Assembly: GCA_947501935.1 (NCBI GenBank) | Contig: CANMXU010000011.1 | Location: 80,402 to 144,401 of the forward strand | From: an uncultured Alteromonadaceae bacterium | GTDB taxonomy: Bacteria > Pseudomonadota > Gammaproteobacteria > Enterobacterales > Alteromonadaceae | Direction of reading: 5' to 3' | Length of the DNA stretch: 64,000 bases | Shown: piece after piece, positions 19,451 to 28,550 of the stretch | Position numbering within the stretch: the stretch's first letter is position 1 | Layout: each line of letters starts with the position of its first letter | Program-made: the position numbers and the translations under genes | Notes under the pieces: generated by a model | The model's input: the letters and a program-made list of their open reading frames with translations, nothing else | What the model was told of the DNA's origin: nothing | Databases searched by the model: none

Positions 19451-20453
19451 CAAGCACAGTGATAAAGTAGCAACGATTAGCTCGATGAATTTAAGCCATG
19501 CCAATGCCATTTGTTATTCGGGCTATCGCGATGGTCAAAACCCGCGCGAAGGGATTTACCCAACCTATGAGCAAGTAAAAGAAGACTTACTTATTTTAGC
19601 GAGTAATTGGAGTTATCTACGTATTTACGACTGTGGACCACATGCTGAAATTGTTCTAGATGTTATTCGCAGCGAAGCTTTACATTTCAAAGTAATGCTT
19701 GGTGTTGATATGGCAGCAGAAATGAGTAACCCACATTGTCCATGGGGCGCTGACTTTTCAGAAGAAACGATAAGCGCCAATAGACAAAAGAACTGTGATG
19801 AAATTCACACCATGATCGCGCTATCAAAAAAATATGACGACATAGTATTTTCTGTTTCAGTAGGTAATGAAGCCAGTGTTGAATGGACTGATCATATGGT
19901 GCCGGTTGACAGATTAGTCGCTTATGTTCGCCAAATTAAAAAAGAAATCAAACAACCGGTCACTTTTTGTGAAAACTACGTACCTTGGACCTACAAATTA
20001 GAACCTTTGGTGGCAGAATTAGATTTTATCTCTATTCATACCTATCCAGCATGGGAATTTCGTACCATGGAAGATGCGCTAGAATACACCAAACAAAACT
20101 ATTATAGCGTCGCCAATCATTACCCAGACAAGCCAGTAATTATCACAGAAGCTGGCTGGACAACCGCATCAAATGGTAGAGGTATTGAGCCTTGGAATGC
20201 CAATCAAGACTTGCAAGCGCATTATTATGAACAATTGCTTGAATGGACTACCGCGGAAGAAATACTAACTTTTGTTTTTGAAGCTTTTGATGAACCTTGG
20301 AAAGGCTCGCCAGACCCACTTGAGCCTGAAAAACATTGGGGATTATTTTATGAAGATCGCACACCAAAATTAGTGATGAAAGATTTGTACTCAAGTTTAA
20401 CAACACAAACCGAAACCATAGTTAATATTAAGCCAAAGGAAGATGTAGCATAA
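19443..20453 (+). CDS. Second cytosolic GH17-like enzyme
   Basis: This 336-residue GH17-like protein has no signal peptide. Glu143 in SVGNEASVEW is the likely acid/base and Glu236 in IITEAGWT the likely nucleophile. It resembles the exported enzyme at 8442-9503 through shared motifs around YSGYRDGQ, EWTDHMV, HTYPAWE and FEAFDEPWKG. Overlap with the preceding gene suggests the two cytosolic GH17 proteins are made together and act on the same imported oligosaccharides, perhaps with different chain-length preference or as a glucanosyltransferase. It is the last gene of the operon, 29 bp before a strong terminator. Confidence 0.85.
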   Translation: MFNKHSDKVATISSMNLSHANAICYSGYRDGQNPREGIYPTYEQVKEDLLILASNWSYLRIYDCGPHAEIVLDVIRSEALHFKVMLGVDMAAEMSNPHCPWGADFSEETISANRQKNCDEIHTMIALSKKYDDIVFSVSVGNEASVEWTDHMVPVDRLVAYVRQIKKEIKQPVTFCENYVPWTYKLEPLVAELDFISIHTYPAWEFRTMEDALEYTKQNYYSVANHYPDKPVIITEAGWTTASNGRGIEPWNANQDLQAHYYEQLLEWTTAEEILTFVFEAFDEPWKGSPDPLEPEKHWGLFYEDRTPKLVMKDLYSSLTTQTETIVNIKPKEDVA

Positions 20454-20482
20454 ATATTCACTAGCTAATTAATCAACTTCGC

Positions 20483-20525
20483 CAATAACCCCCGTTTTGT
20501 AATAAAATGGGGGTTATTGTTTTTA
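20483..20525 (+). terminator. Rho-independent terminator ending the GH16-phosphorylase-GH17 operon
   Basis: CAATAACCCCC (20483-20493) pairs perfectly with GGGGGTTATTG (20509-20519), followed by TTTTT. This is a very strong hairpin. Confidence 0.9.
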
Positions 20526-20667
20526 TAGGCTAAGATAAATAACTAATAGTGTTAAATTTTTTACTGTTTGCGTTAAGCTGGGTTGTGGGAGCGACGGATA
20601 GGAATTTCATCATCGACCCTAATGCAAAGACATTGTAATATATTAAACTGAAACATCAGGGGACAAT

Positions 20668-21846
20668 ATGTCGGAACACTTTTTACAACAAAAATATAAT
20701 TCCATATCAGAAAATCCTATTTACCTGTTTTGGTTTTTACAAATCTGTTTTTGGTCTTTTGTTGCCTTAATTAGCCTTGTTTCCTTAACCCTTTGGTATG
20801 TGCAAATTGATGTTGACCACCTAAATCATACCTTTTTGCAATCTTGTGTTGGTATCGTTTTTTCACTGCCTTTGTATTGGGTTTTTATGAGGTGCTGGAA
20901 TACCTCTCTTTTAAAAAGAGTAGTTGCTAGCATTGGTTCAGTACTCTTAATATCTTTTGCTTGGACTGTGATCAGGGTTGAGCTTTATGTAAGGCTAACC
21001 AGTACCGATAAAACTTGGGCCGAATTTGGCGGTTGGTATTTTAGTAGTATCTTTATATATTTTTGTTGGGCGGGTTTTTTTCATGGCATTCGCTATTATC
21101 AATTATTGCAATTTGAACATAAAATTATGCTCAAAAAAGAAGCCGAAGCAAAGTCAGAGCAATTACAAAAATTAAGTGCACAATCTGTAGCAAGAGACGC
21201 GAAAATTAAAATGTTGCGCTACCAGCTAAACCCACACTTTCTCTGCAATACCTTAAATGCCATTAATTCATTGATTGAATGTGAACAGTCAGAAAAAGCA
21301 CAAAGTATGACTGTACAATTAAGTAAATTTTTACGTTATTCATTAGACAATAATCCCGATACTAAAATGGCTTTAGAATTTGAAATAAAAGCATTAGAAC
21401 TGTATTTAGAAATTGAAAAAACTCGTTTTGGTGAGCGTCTGCAACTTGATTTTAAAATATCTGATGAAGCCAAAAAAGCCTTGATCCCAAGCTTATTATT
21501 GCAACCGATTATTGAAAATTCGATGAAGCATGTTATTGCTCAAAATGAAGATGGCGGCACCATCAGCTTATTGGCTGAGGTGATTAATAATATGTTGGTT
21601 CTTGAACTGAGTGATACCGGCTCAGGTGAACAAGTCGATAGAAATAAAATGAAAGTTAACGCAGGTAGAGGTATCGGCTTACGTAATATCGATGAACGCC
21701 TTAAAGTATTATACAGCGATAATTATGAGTTTAATCTTAATGTTAGACCTTCTGGCGGTTTAAAAACTACGATTAAATTACCCCTAGAAAGTAAAGCCGA
21801 AACTGATATAGTTAATAAAGCATATAACGCAATGAAGGTTAGTTAG
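20668..21846 (+). CDS. LytS-type sensor histidine kinase
   Basis: This 392-residue inner-membrane protein has about four hydrophobic segments (roughly 21-45, 57-75, 84-104, 121-145) and a coiled linker (150-185). A His_kinase domain carries the phosphorylated His190 in QLNPHFLCNTLNAINSL. A HATPase_c domain follows, with the N-box in PIIENSMKHVI and a GRGIGLRNIDERL G-box. This is the LytS/YpdA/BtsS class, which pairs with LytTR response regulators. The partner starts 4 bp downstream. There is no periplasmic sensor domain of size, so the signal may be sensed in the membrane or through another protein. Position inside the glucan locus suggests control of that locus. Confidence 0.9.
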   Translation: MSEHFLQQKYNSISENPIYLFWFLQICFWSFVALISLVSLTLWYVQIDVDHLNHTFLQSCVGIVFSLPLYWVFMRCWNTSLLKRVVASIGSVLLISFAWTVIRVELYVRLTSTDKTWAEFGGWYFSSIFIYFCWAGFFHGIRYYQLLQFEHKIMLKKEAEAKSEQLQKLSAQSVARDAKIKMLRYQLNPHFLCNTLNAINSLIECEQSEKAQSMTVQLSKFLRYSLDNNPDTKMALEFEIKALELYLEIEKTRFGERLQLDFKISDEAKKALIPSLLLQPIIENSMKHVIAQNEDGGTISLLAEVINNMLVLELSDTGSGEQVDRNKMKVNAGRGIGLRNIDERLKVLYSDNYEFNLNVRPSGGLKTTIKLPLESKAETDIVNKAYNAMKVS

Positions 21847-21850
21847 ACTT

Positions 21851-22693
21851 ATGCCTAAGTTAAGAACGATAATAGTTGATGATGAGCCTTTGGCACTTAA
21901 TTTTTTACGTGCCAAATTAAATAAAGTACCTGAAATTGAAATAATTGCTGAATGTAAAAACGGCAGAGAAGCCATTGAAAAAACCATGGACTTGGCACCT
22001 GACTTAATCTTTTTAGATATTCAAATGCCGGGTGTTGATGGTTTTGGCGTTATTCAAAAATTGCAGTCAGACATTGTCCCCCTGGTTATTTTTACCACCG
22101 CTTTTGAGCAATACGCATTAGATGCTTTTGATGTTCATGCGGTTGACTATATTCTTAAACCTATAGACGAAGAACGCATTAATCGTGCTATTCAGCGGGC
22201 AATTGTTCGTTTTGAAACAGAGGAAGAAACTGAGCATAAATCAAGAATAATTGGCGCGATAGATACCATTTATGAAAGAGAGCATAGTACTAACCTAAGT
22301 TCTGGTTCTGGTTTAGGCTCAAGCTTACCTCAAGGTTCTCATGGGCAAAATAAGGGTAAGCTTGAGCATAAAATAATTATTAAAGACCGAGATGATATTA
22401 CCTTGTTAAAACAAGAAGATATTGAATGGGTTGACGCTGCAGGCGATTATTGTTGTGTTCATGCCCAAGGTGTTACTCATATTAAGCGCAGCACCCTTAA
22501 AAATCTTTTGGACGATTTAGACCCGTCAATTTTTAAACGGGTTCATCGCTCTACCATAGTAAACCTAAATTATATTCAAAAAGTTATTCCTCATACTAAA
22601 GGCGAGTACTTTCTAAAACTTGGAGAATATGACCAAGTAAAAGTTAGCCGCAACTATCGGGAAGTGATCAAAGACTTTTTATCTGACGGTTAG
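21851..22693 (+). CDS. LytTR-family DNA-binding response regulator
   Basis: The 280-residue product has a receiver domain (residues about 4-120), with the acidic pair Asp10-Asp11 and phospho-acceptor Asp56 in LIFLDIQMPG. A Ser/Gly-rich linker lies near 145-165, and a C-terminal LytTR DNA-binding domain covers about 175-278 (IIIKDRDDITLLKQEDIEWV and RVHRSTIVNLNYI). LytTR proteins bind direct repeats spaced about two helical turns apart. Five such tandem sites, spaced 21-22 bp, lie before glucan genes in this window, so this regulator is the leading candidate to bind them. It is co-transcribed with the kinase. Confidence 0.9.
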   Translation: MPKLRTIIVDDEPLALNFLRAKLNKVPEIEIIAECKNGREAIEKTMDLAPDLIFLDIQMPGVDGFGVIQKLQSDIVPLVIFTTAFEQYALDAFDVHAVDYILKPIDEERINRAIQRAIVRFETEEETEHKSRIIGAIDTIYEREHSTNLSSGSGLGSSLPQGSHGQNKGKLEHKIIIKDRDDITLLKQEDIEWVDAAGDYCCVHAQGVTHIKRSTLKNLLDDLDPSIFKRVHRSTIVNLNYIQKVIPHTKGEYFLKLGEYDQVKVSRNYREVIKDFLSDG

Positions 22694-22763
22694 TTAGACT
22701 TTTATTCGATAACTTTCCGCTTATTCATTGTTATAAAAAGCAATACGGTATTTATTAAGTGCT

Positions 22764-22797
22764 GGCCTATTTACCGCACTAGAAATCCGCTTTAGCG
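22764..22797 (+). promoter_or_regulatory. Putative LytTR-type tandem operator, site E (CBM9/GH30 unit)
   Basis: Unit 1 is GGCCTATTTACCG (22764-22776) and unit 2 is ATCCGCTTTAGCG (22785-22797), 21 bp apart. The internal string TTTACCGCAC is shared exactly with site C. Confidence 0.55.
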
Positions 22798-22829
22798 AAA
22801 TAGAGTTGTGTTGCTCAAATCCTCAATAG

Positions 22830-23687
22830 ATGATGATGATTCAATTCAAACTTCTATTTATAAACATGACACATATAACTGTTCAACCTTATGCTAAATA
22901 TCGATTGCCTAAGATGGTGCTTAAAACTCTTGCTATGTTGTTTGTTATTCAATCAAATAGTGCATATTCCAAAGTAGAAACACATGCTCCTAATAGAACT
23001 ACTTACCATGCGCCATATACGCAAGAGCTGCCAAAAATTGATGGCGTAGCAGATGAAAGTGTGTGGCAATTAGCTAAATGGCAAAACCTTGACCATCGTT
23101 GGTTAGGTCCAGAATATTCGAAAGCAGACTTTCAGGGGCGCTACAAAGTTGTATGGAACGAATCTAAATTATATCTGTTAGCCGAAATTGTTGATGATAT
23201 TTTAATTGATAGCCATCAAAACCCGTTAATCCAGTATTGGGATGATGACACTCTAGAAATATTTTTAGATGAAGACTTCTCTGGCGGAGAACATCAGTAT
23301 AACCATAATGCTTTTGCCTACCATATGGCGTTAGATAACCAAGCTATAGATATTGGTACAAATAAGCTCGCGCAAAACTATTCTCACCACGTTCAAAGTC
23401 GCTGGCTACAGCAAAGTGATAAGCTGATTTGGGAGCTAAGTATTGATATTTATCAAGACACCTATAAAGACGTTCCGCAAAACAATGACCAAGCTAAAAA
23501 CCATATCAATAAAGCGATTGAATTATATGCCGGTAAGGTGATGGGCTTAATGGTTGCATACTGTGATAACGATGGTAGCGAATTAAGAGAAAACTTTATT
23601 GGCTCTGAGTCAGCACCAGGTAAAGAGCCAGACCGTGGCTGGAAAGATGCTGGGTTATTCGGCAAATTAGTGCTGGTAAAAGAGTGA
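22830..23687 (+). CDS. Exported CBM9-like carbohydrate-binding protein
   Basis: A product of up to 285 residues contains a family 9-like carbohydrate-binding fold. After a signal sequence ending near Ser-Ala-Tyr-Ser, the motif LPKIDGVADESVWQLAKW begins the domain (about residue 70) and YWDDDTLEIFLDED supplies the acidic strand typical of these proteins. The start is uncertain: ATGs at 22830, 22866 and 22914 are all in frame without a clear ribosome site, and the later ones would give a more normal signal peptide. It lies 53 bp before the GH30 gene and is probably co-transcribed with it. It has no catalytic motif that I recognise; glucan binding or presentation at the surface is an inference. 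Confidence 0.72.
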   Translation: MMMIQFKLLFINMTHITVQPYAKYRLPKMVLKTLAMLFVIQSNSAYSKVETHAPNRTTYHAPYTQELPKIDGVADESVWQLAKWQNLDHRWLGPEYSKADFQGRYKVVWNESKLYLLAEIVDDILIDSHQNPLIQYWDDDTLEIFLDEDFSGGEHQYNHNAFAYHMALDNQAIDIGTNKLAQNYSHHVQSRWLQQSDKLIWELSIDIYQDTYKDVPQNNDQAKNHINKAIELYAGKVMGLMVAYCDNDGSELRENFIGSESAPGKEPDRGWKDAGLFGKLVLVKE

Positions 23688-23740
23688 ATGTAAGCTAGGT
23701 AAACCATCCCAATATATTTTCAACGAGTGGAAAGTGAGTC

Positions 23741-25444
23741 ATGAAAAACAAAGCAATTATCTTCGCTGTAATATCTTCACTAACGTTGGCTGGCTGTATG
23801 TTTCAAGACCAAGGTGACGAAGTGAATAACCAGAGCAAAGCAACTAACTATCTTTTATCAACAACAACTGAAATTCTGTTAACAAGTGAGGCGGGCGCTA
23901 AAGTTGCTCCACAAGCCAACTTAACTTTTGTACAAGGTCAAGCGCAAGGCAAAGTGATCACCATTCGGCCTAATATTATTAAACAGAATATTTTAGGTAT
24001 TGGTACTTCATTTACGGAATCATCAGCTTTTGTTCTTGCCCATTTAAGCAAAGAAAAACGTGCACAAGTGATGGAAAATATTTATGGCGAAAGCGGCGCT
24101 AACTTCTCTATTGCGCGCACACATATTGGCGCAACCGACTTTGCTGTTGACGGCAGATATTCTTATGCACCAATTAAAGATGATGCCGAGCTATCGTCTT
24201 TTAGTATCGCGGTTGATGAAGATGGCTTTAATCAGCAAGAACATGCTGGCATTAAAGATGAGCAATTTGATTTATTACCGATGATCAAACAAGCCTATGA
24301 AATTAAGAACAAACAAGGCGATAAAGATTTAAGAATAGTCGCTTCAGCCTGGACCGCGCCGCCATGGATGAAAGACATAGAAGACTATTACATTAAACCA
24401 ACACCAGAAAATAATCACCAAGGTACCGGCGGAGAGCTAAAATCGCAATATGTTGGTACCTACGCAAACTACCTTATTAAATACCTTGATGCTTATAAAG
24501 AGCAGGGTATTGATATTTGGGCATTAACGCCGGTAAATGAACCTCACGGTAATAGTGGCCAATGGGAAAGCATGCATTTTACCCCTAAAACTCAAAGTAC
24601 TTTTATTAAGGATCATTTAGGCCCTAAATTAAAAGCCAGTGCTCATAGTGCAGTGAAATTACTTATTTATGATCAAAACCGCGACCAAATGGAACATTGG
24701 ACTGATGAAATATTAGCAGATAAAGAAACGGCGCAATATGTTTATGGTACGGCGGTTCATTGGTATGAAAGTACCAATCAAGTTAATGAAGCGGTTTTTG
24801 ATCGCGTTCATGAAAAATTCCCCGAGTTTTCGATTATTCATACCGAAGGCACCATTGATGATTTAGGCAAAGATGCACCAGAAGGTATTTTAGACCCGGT
24901 TCGTTTTAAAGAGACAAACTGGTTTAACAATGACGATTTTTGGTGGAATGAAAATGCCACCGACTGGGCATACACAGCCACATGGGCACCTAAGCCAGAA
25001 GACCATCCTATTTACACGCCTGTGCATCGTTATGCTCGAAATATCATCGTAAGTTTAGACCACTGGCTTGAAGGTTGGATTGACTGGAATATAGTGCTCG
25101 ACCGTAATGGCGGCCCAAATCATGTGGGTAACTTTTGTGGTGCGCCAATTATGATAGATACCGAAACGGGCGAAGTATATTACACGCCTATTTATCATGT
25201 GCTAGCTCAATTTAGTAGAACCATTCGTCCCGGTGATAAAGCCTTACAGGTAGATACTCAATTAGATGGGCTAGACAATGATGCCTTGTATGCAAGTGCG
25301 GCTATCAGCATAGACAATGTAGTGAGTACCCAATTATTAAATACTACCAAAGCGCCAATTAGCTTTTCGCTGCAAATAGGTGAACAGTTTGTTGAAGTAT
25401 TAATGCCTGCTAATGCAGTGCAAACCATTCGAGTACAATTATAA
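23741..25444 (+). CDS. GH30 glucanase lipoprotein, probable beta-1,6-glucan branch remover
   Basis: This 567-residue lipoprotein (signal ending Leu-Ala-Gly-Cys, Cys19) has a GH30 (beta/alpha)8 domain. The acid/base Glu267 lies in LTPVNEPHGN and the nucleophile Glu369 in IIHTEGT. The C-terminal beta-domain runs to the end. Clan A enzymes of this group include glucosylceramidases and endo- or exo-beta-1,6-glucanases. Beside GH16 and GH17 genes, removal of beta-1,6 side chains from laminarin is the likely role. ATG at 23741 follows AGTGGAAAGTGAG. A strong hairpin ends the unit. Confidence 0.87.
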   Translation: MKNKAIIFAVISSLTLAGCMFQDQGDEVNNQSKATNYLLSTTTEILLTSEAGAKVAPQANLTFVQGQAQGKVITIRPNIIKQNILGIGTSFTESSAFVLAHLSKEKRAQVMENIYGESGANFSIARTHIGATDFAVDGRYSYAPIKDDAELSSFSIAVDEDGFNQQEHAGIKDEQFDLLPMIKQAYEIKNKQGDKDLRIVASAWTAPPWMKDIEDYYIKPTPENNHQGTGGELKSQYVGTYANYLIKYLDAYKEQGIDIWALTPVNEPHGNSGQWESMHFTPKTQSTFIKDHLGPKLKASAHSAVKLLIYDQNRDQMEHWTDEILADKETAQYVYGTAVHWYESTNQVNEAVFDRVHEKFPEFSIIHTEGTIDDLGKDAPEGILDPVRFKETNWFNNDDFWWNENATDWAYTATWAPKPEDHPIYTPVHRYARNIIVSLDHWLEGWIDWNIVLDRNGGPNHVGNFCGAPIMIDTETGEVYYTPIYHVLAQFSRTIRPGDKALQVDTQLDGLDNDALYASAAISIDNVVSTQLLNTTKAPISFSLQIGEQFVEVLMPANAVQTIRVQL

Positions 25445-25450
25445 TCACTA

Positions 25451-25483
25451 ATAAACAAGAGCATACAGTATGCTCTTGTTTAT
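25451..25483 (+). terminator. Perfect hairpin terminator after GH30
   Basis: ATAAACAAGAGCATAC (25451-25466) and its exact complement (25468-25483) make a 16-bp stem with a one-base loop. The T-rich 3' arm serves as the tract. Confidence 0.8.
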
Positions 25484-25503
25484 ATCAGTTATGAGAAAAA
25501 TTT

Positions 25504-26016
25504 GTGAACCAACACCCCTTTGAAACTTTAGCATTATCAAATGGAGCCAAGCTTCTATTTACCCCTTGCCCTGGTACTAAAACGGTTAGCCTTGAAAAAT
25601 CGTTATTACAACTTAAGCAGCAGGGCGTAGCTATGTTACTGACCCTAATGTTTGATAAAGAAATGCAAGAAAATAACGCGCTACTACTTCCACAACTTTG
25701 CCAGAAACATCAAATCAAATGGCTGCAGCTACCCATTATTGATGATGAAGCCCCACAAGAGACTTTTGAGCACCAATGGCAAAAGCATAAAGAGTTAATT
25801 TTAAATGAAATTAATAATAAAGGTGTGGTTGCTGTACATTGCAAAGGTGGTACAGGCCGAACTGGAACGGTTATTTCTCTAATTCTGCTAGAGCTAGGCT
25901 GGTCGGCAGCTAACATCAAACAACATGTGCAAAGCTTAAAACCTAAAGCGTTAGGTATACAAAAGCAAATTGACTATTTGAATAGTCAACTTAAAAGCTC
26001 GGCAGATAAATTTTAA
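25504..26016 (+). CDS. Dual-specificity/tyrosine phosphatase-like protein
   Basis: The 170-residue cytosolic protein carries the cysteine-phosphatase signature HCKGGTGRTG, with catalytic Cys113 and Arg119, and a general-acid candidate in the DDEAPQ loop near residue 80. The overall form resembles the CDKN3/KAP-like family of bacterial dual-specificity phosphatases. It starts with GTG at 25504. It follows the GH30 hairpin and precedes a convergent MATE gene, so it is probably a separate unit. The substrate is unknown and nothing ties it to glucan metabolism beyond adjacency. Confidence 0.82.
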   Translation: MNQHPFETLALSNGAKLLFTPCPGTKTVSLEKSLLQLKQQGVAMLLTLMFDKEMQENNALLLPQLCQKHQIKWLQLPIIDDEAPQETFEHQWQKHKELILNEINNKGVVAVHCKGGTGRTGTVISLILLELGWSAANIKQHVQSLKPKALGIQKQIDYLNSQLKSSADKF

Positions 26017-26114
26017 TTGAGCTACAGAGAATAAAATCATCAGGCTTGCTCTTTATATTTTTCAATCTAAAGAGCAAGAATAATAGAATCCCACAAAGCT
26101 GAGCTAGGTTAAGC

Positions 26115-27488
26115 TTAAGTTAAACTAGGTATACTTTCTGTTGTTAAGTTTTTTAACCAGTACTTAGCTTTCATTCTGAAAATAAACATAAATGCTTTAG
26201 CTATTTCTTCAGAGTAAGCAACAAGCACTACCCAATATATTGGAAGATGAAAGTAGAACGCTGCCATAAAGGTTAACGGAATGCTTAATATCCACATGCC
26301 CGATATATCAATAAGCATGCAATATTTATTATCGCCACCGGCGCGTAATACCCCCATAGAAATAGTCATGTTGAATACTTTTAGGCAGGTTCCAAAGGTT
26401 ATTAATACAAAAATGTCATGTGACAATGCAATAGTGTCTGCTGATAAATTATTAAAGGGCATAAAAACTAAAGATTCACATTGAAGTAATACTAAAGCCA
26501 GTACAAAAGTAACTATCGGCGCACTAATAGCGTAGTTTTTAGCTAAAGACCATGCATTTGGAAATTCATTTTTTCCTAAACGTTGCCCAACCAAAATGGC
26601 GCAAGCAGAAGCAAAACCAAAAAAGAACGAAACAAGCAAACCTTCAATGGGGGCTAATAAACTCATCACCGCAAGCTCTTGTGTGCCAATTCGGCCATAT
26701 ATCAATTGATATACAAAAGTACCTAGTGACCAAACACCAAAGCTCAACATCATTGGCCAAACTAAACTTAATAATTTAGTCCATTGTTGTTTGTTATAAA
26801 ACGCATCACAAAATATCTTTGTTGGAAAAACACTATGTTTAACTTTTGCCAAGTAGGCGAGTATTAATAAAGCATGCAGTGATCGAGCAATTAAGGTTGC
26901 TAAAGCGGCACCTACAACTCCCATCGGCTCTACGCCTAAACCACCTTTTATCAACCAATAGTTTAAAATAATATTGGCAAAAATGGCGAGGGTACTAATA
27001 AACATCGGGAAAATTACTTGTCCAATTCCTCTTAACGCATTTTCAAATATCATCACCAGCACTACAAAAATTAAGCTTGGCATGGTTATCCAAAGATAGT
27101 TTGTGCCTAGCGCAATAACACTTGGATCTGTAGAAGCAATACTTAAAATATTGTCAGAGAGAAAGAAGGTCATAAGTAAAATTGGCACTAAAACACCGGC
27201 AGCTATGAACAGGGTTTTAACTATTATTTGTCGAATAACACTCGGCTGTCCGGCGCCAAAGTGCTGCGCAGACAAAGTGCCAACACCGGAAGCAAGTCCG
27301 CTTAAAATGATCAAAAATACAAATTGAATGCGGTTACCAAGGCCAACAGAAGCGACGGCAGTGTCACCTAAATGACCAACCATCATAATGTCGCACATGC
27401 CTAACATGGTAACCAAAATGCTTTGCAAAGAGATCGGCCAAGCCAATTTAATACTTTGCTTTAGTGGTGAGAGGTTGTTTGTGCTCAT
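26115..27488 (-). CDS. MATE-family efflux transporter
   Basis: This 457-residue inner-membrane protein has about twelve hydrophobic segments in two homologous halves. MATE motifs are visible, for example WPISLQSILVTMLGMCDIMMVGHLGD near residues 15-40 (quoted discontinuously: WPIS, then MVGHLGD). It exports organic cations or drugs using Na+ or H+ gradients. It is divergent from the AraC-type regulator at 27606 with 117 bp between starts, a common regulator-target layout. The particular substrate cannot be told from sequence. Confidence 0.88.
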   Translation of the reverse strand: MSTNNLSPLKQSIKLAWPISLQSILVTMLGMCDIMMVGHLGDTAVASVGLGNRIQFVFLIILSGLASGVGTLSAQHFGAGQPSVIRQIIVKTLFIAAGVLVPILLMTFFLSDNILSIASTDPSVIALGTNYLWITMPSLIFVVLVMIFENALRGIGQVIFPMFISTLAIFANIILNYWLIKGGLGVEPMGVVGAALATLIARSLHALLILAYLAKVKHSVFPTKIFCDAFYNKQQWTKLLSLVWPMMLSFGVWSLGTFVYQLIYGRIGTQELAVMSLLAPIEGLLVSFFFGFASACAILVGQRLGKNEFPNAWSLAKNYAISAPIVTFVLALVLLQCESLVFMPFNNLSADTIALSHDIFVLITFGTCLKVFNMTISMGVLRAGGDNKYCMLIDISGMWILSIPLTFMAAFYFHLPIYWVVLVAYSEEIAKAFMFIFRMKAKYWLKNLTTESIPSLT

Positions 27489-27605
27489 GGTTTTTAGTCA
27501 TTACGGTTTACGAGAATATTGCAGGGAATTATAAAATATCGCGATAAATTAAACATAAGCAGAATTGTCAGGTATCATGTTTAAAACTATCATTTTTGTA
27601 ATTTT

Positions 27606-28517
27606 ATGTGGCAAGATATATTAAACATACATCCTGATTGTATCGAGGATTTCTTTGATTTTGATAAGTTACCCGGTCAAGCTGACAGTTTCATCGCTTG
27701 TGCGGGCATGTCGTACCTACAAACTGAATATCAAATAGGTAAAACTGGTAAAGGAGAACTTCATTTAGATAATAAAAAAAATGGCGGACATGTTCATTAC
27801 TTAATTTGTACTCATGCCGGCGAGGGTAAAATTAAGTTTGGAAATGAGCAGCGTTTAGCTCAACCCGGTAGTGTTGTATTACTGCCAGCTGGAACTCCTT
27901 TTTTGTATGAACTTTCAGGTGACTATTGGGAAATGTGTTGGATATTATTACATGATTGCCCTGAATATGAGTTTATTCATCAAAGACAACCTTGTGTTTA
28001 TGCCAGCAGTAATGCCGAACGACTTTATCAAACCATGGCACTTATTCGAGAGTTCAAACATGGTGAAAGTATTTATCAATCAGACATTATATTACGCTTA
28101 GTGGAAGTATTAATTTATCAAATTGCCCAAACACTAAATATGGGGCAACAACTAAGCAAGCAACAACAAAAATTTCACTCGCTAATGCGCCGGGTTAATA
28201 AGCAATTGCAACTGCCATGGACAGTTAAACAGCTAGCGGCAGAAATACACATGTCTGAGCCGCACTTTTTCCGCTTATGTAAGAAAGAAATGGGCATGAC
28301 ACCGCTTAAACTCTTAACCCACACTCGTTTAGAATATGCCTGTTATTTACTACGTTATACCCAATATAACCTTGAGCAAATAGCTGACACCGTTGGCTAT
28401 GGCGACAGCGCCAGTTTTGCTCATCGCTTTAAGAAGGAATACGGTTTAAGCCCCGGGCGCTGGCGTATAGATCAAACCAATAACTTACAAGCTATTAGCC
28501 CTGAAAGTGATGAATAA
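27606..28517 (+). CDS. AraC-family transcriptional regulator
   Basis: The 303-residue protein has an N-terminal cupin-type sensor domain (about residues 30-150, with QPGSVVLLPAGTPFLYEL) and a C-terminal AraC double helix-turn-helix (about 190-292). The latter carries the family signature ADTVGYGDSASFAHRFKKEYG followed by LSPGRWR, read in two parts. AraC proteins with this layout sense sugars. It may control the divergent MATE gene or the nearby glucan genes; the sequence does not decide. Start at ATG 27606; the promoter region is shared with 27488. Confidence 0.88.
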   Translation: MWQDILNIHPDCIEDFFDFDKLPGQADSFIACAGMSYLQTEYQIGKTGKGELHLDNKKNGGHVHYLICTHAGEGKIKFGNEQRLAQPGSVVLLPAGTPFLYELSGDYWEMCWILLHDCPEYEFIHQRQPCVYASSNAERLYQTMALIREFKHGESIYQSDIILRLVEVLIYQIAQTLNMGQQLSKQQQKFHSLMRRVNKQLQLPWTVKQLAAEIHMSEPHFFRLCKKEMGMTPLKLLTHTRLEYACYLLRYTQYNLEQIADTVGYGDSASFAHRFKKEYGLSPGRWRIDQTNNLQAISPESDE

Positions 28518-28550
28518 AGATAAGTGATGAAGATATGTAATGCTTTAGCT

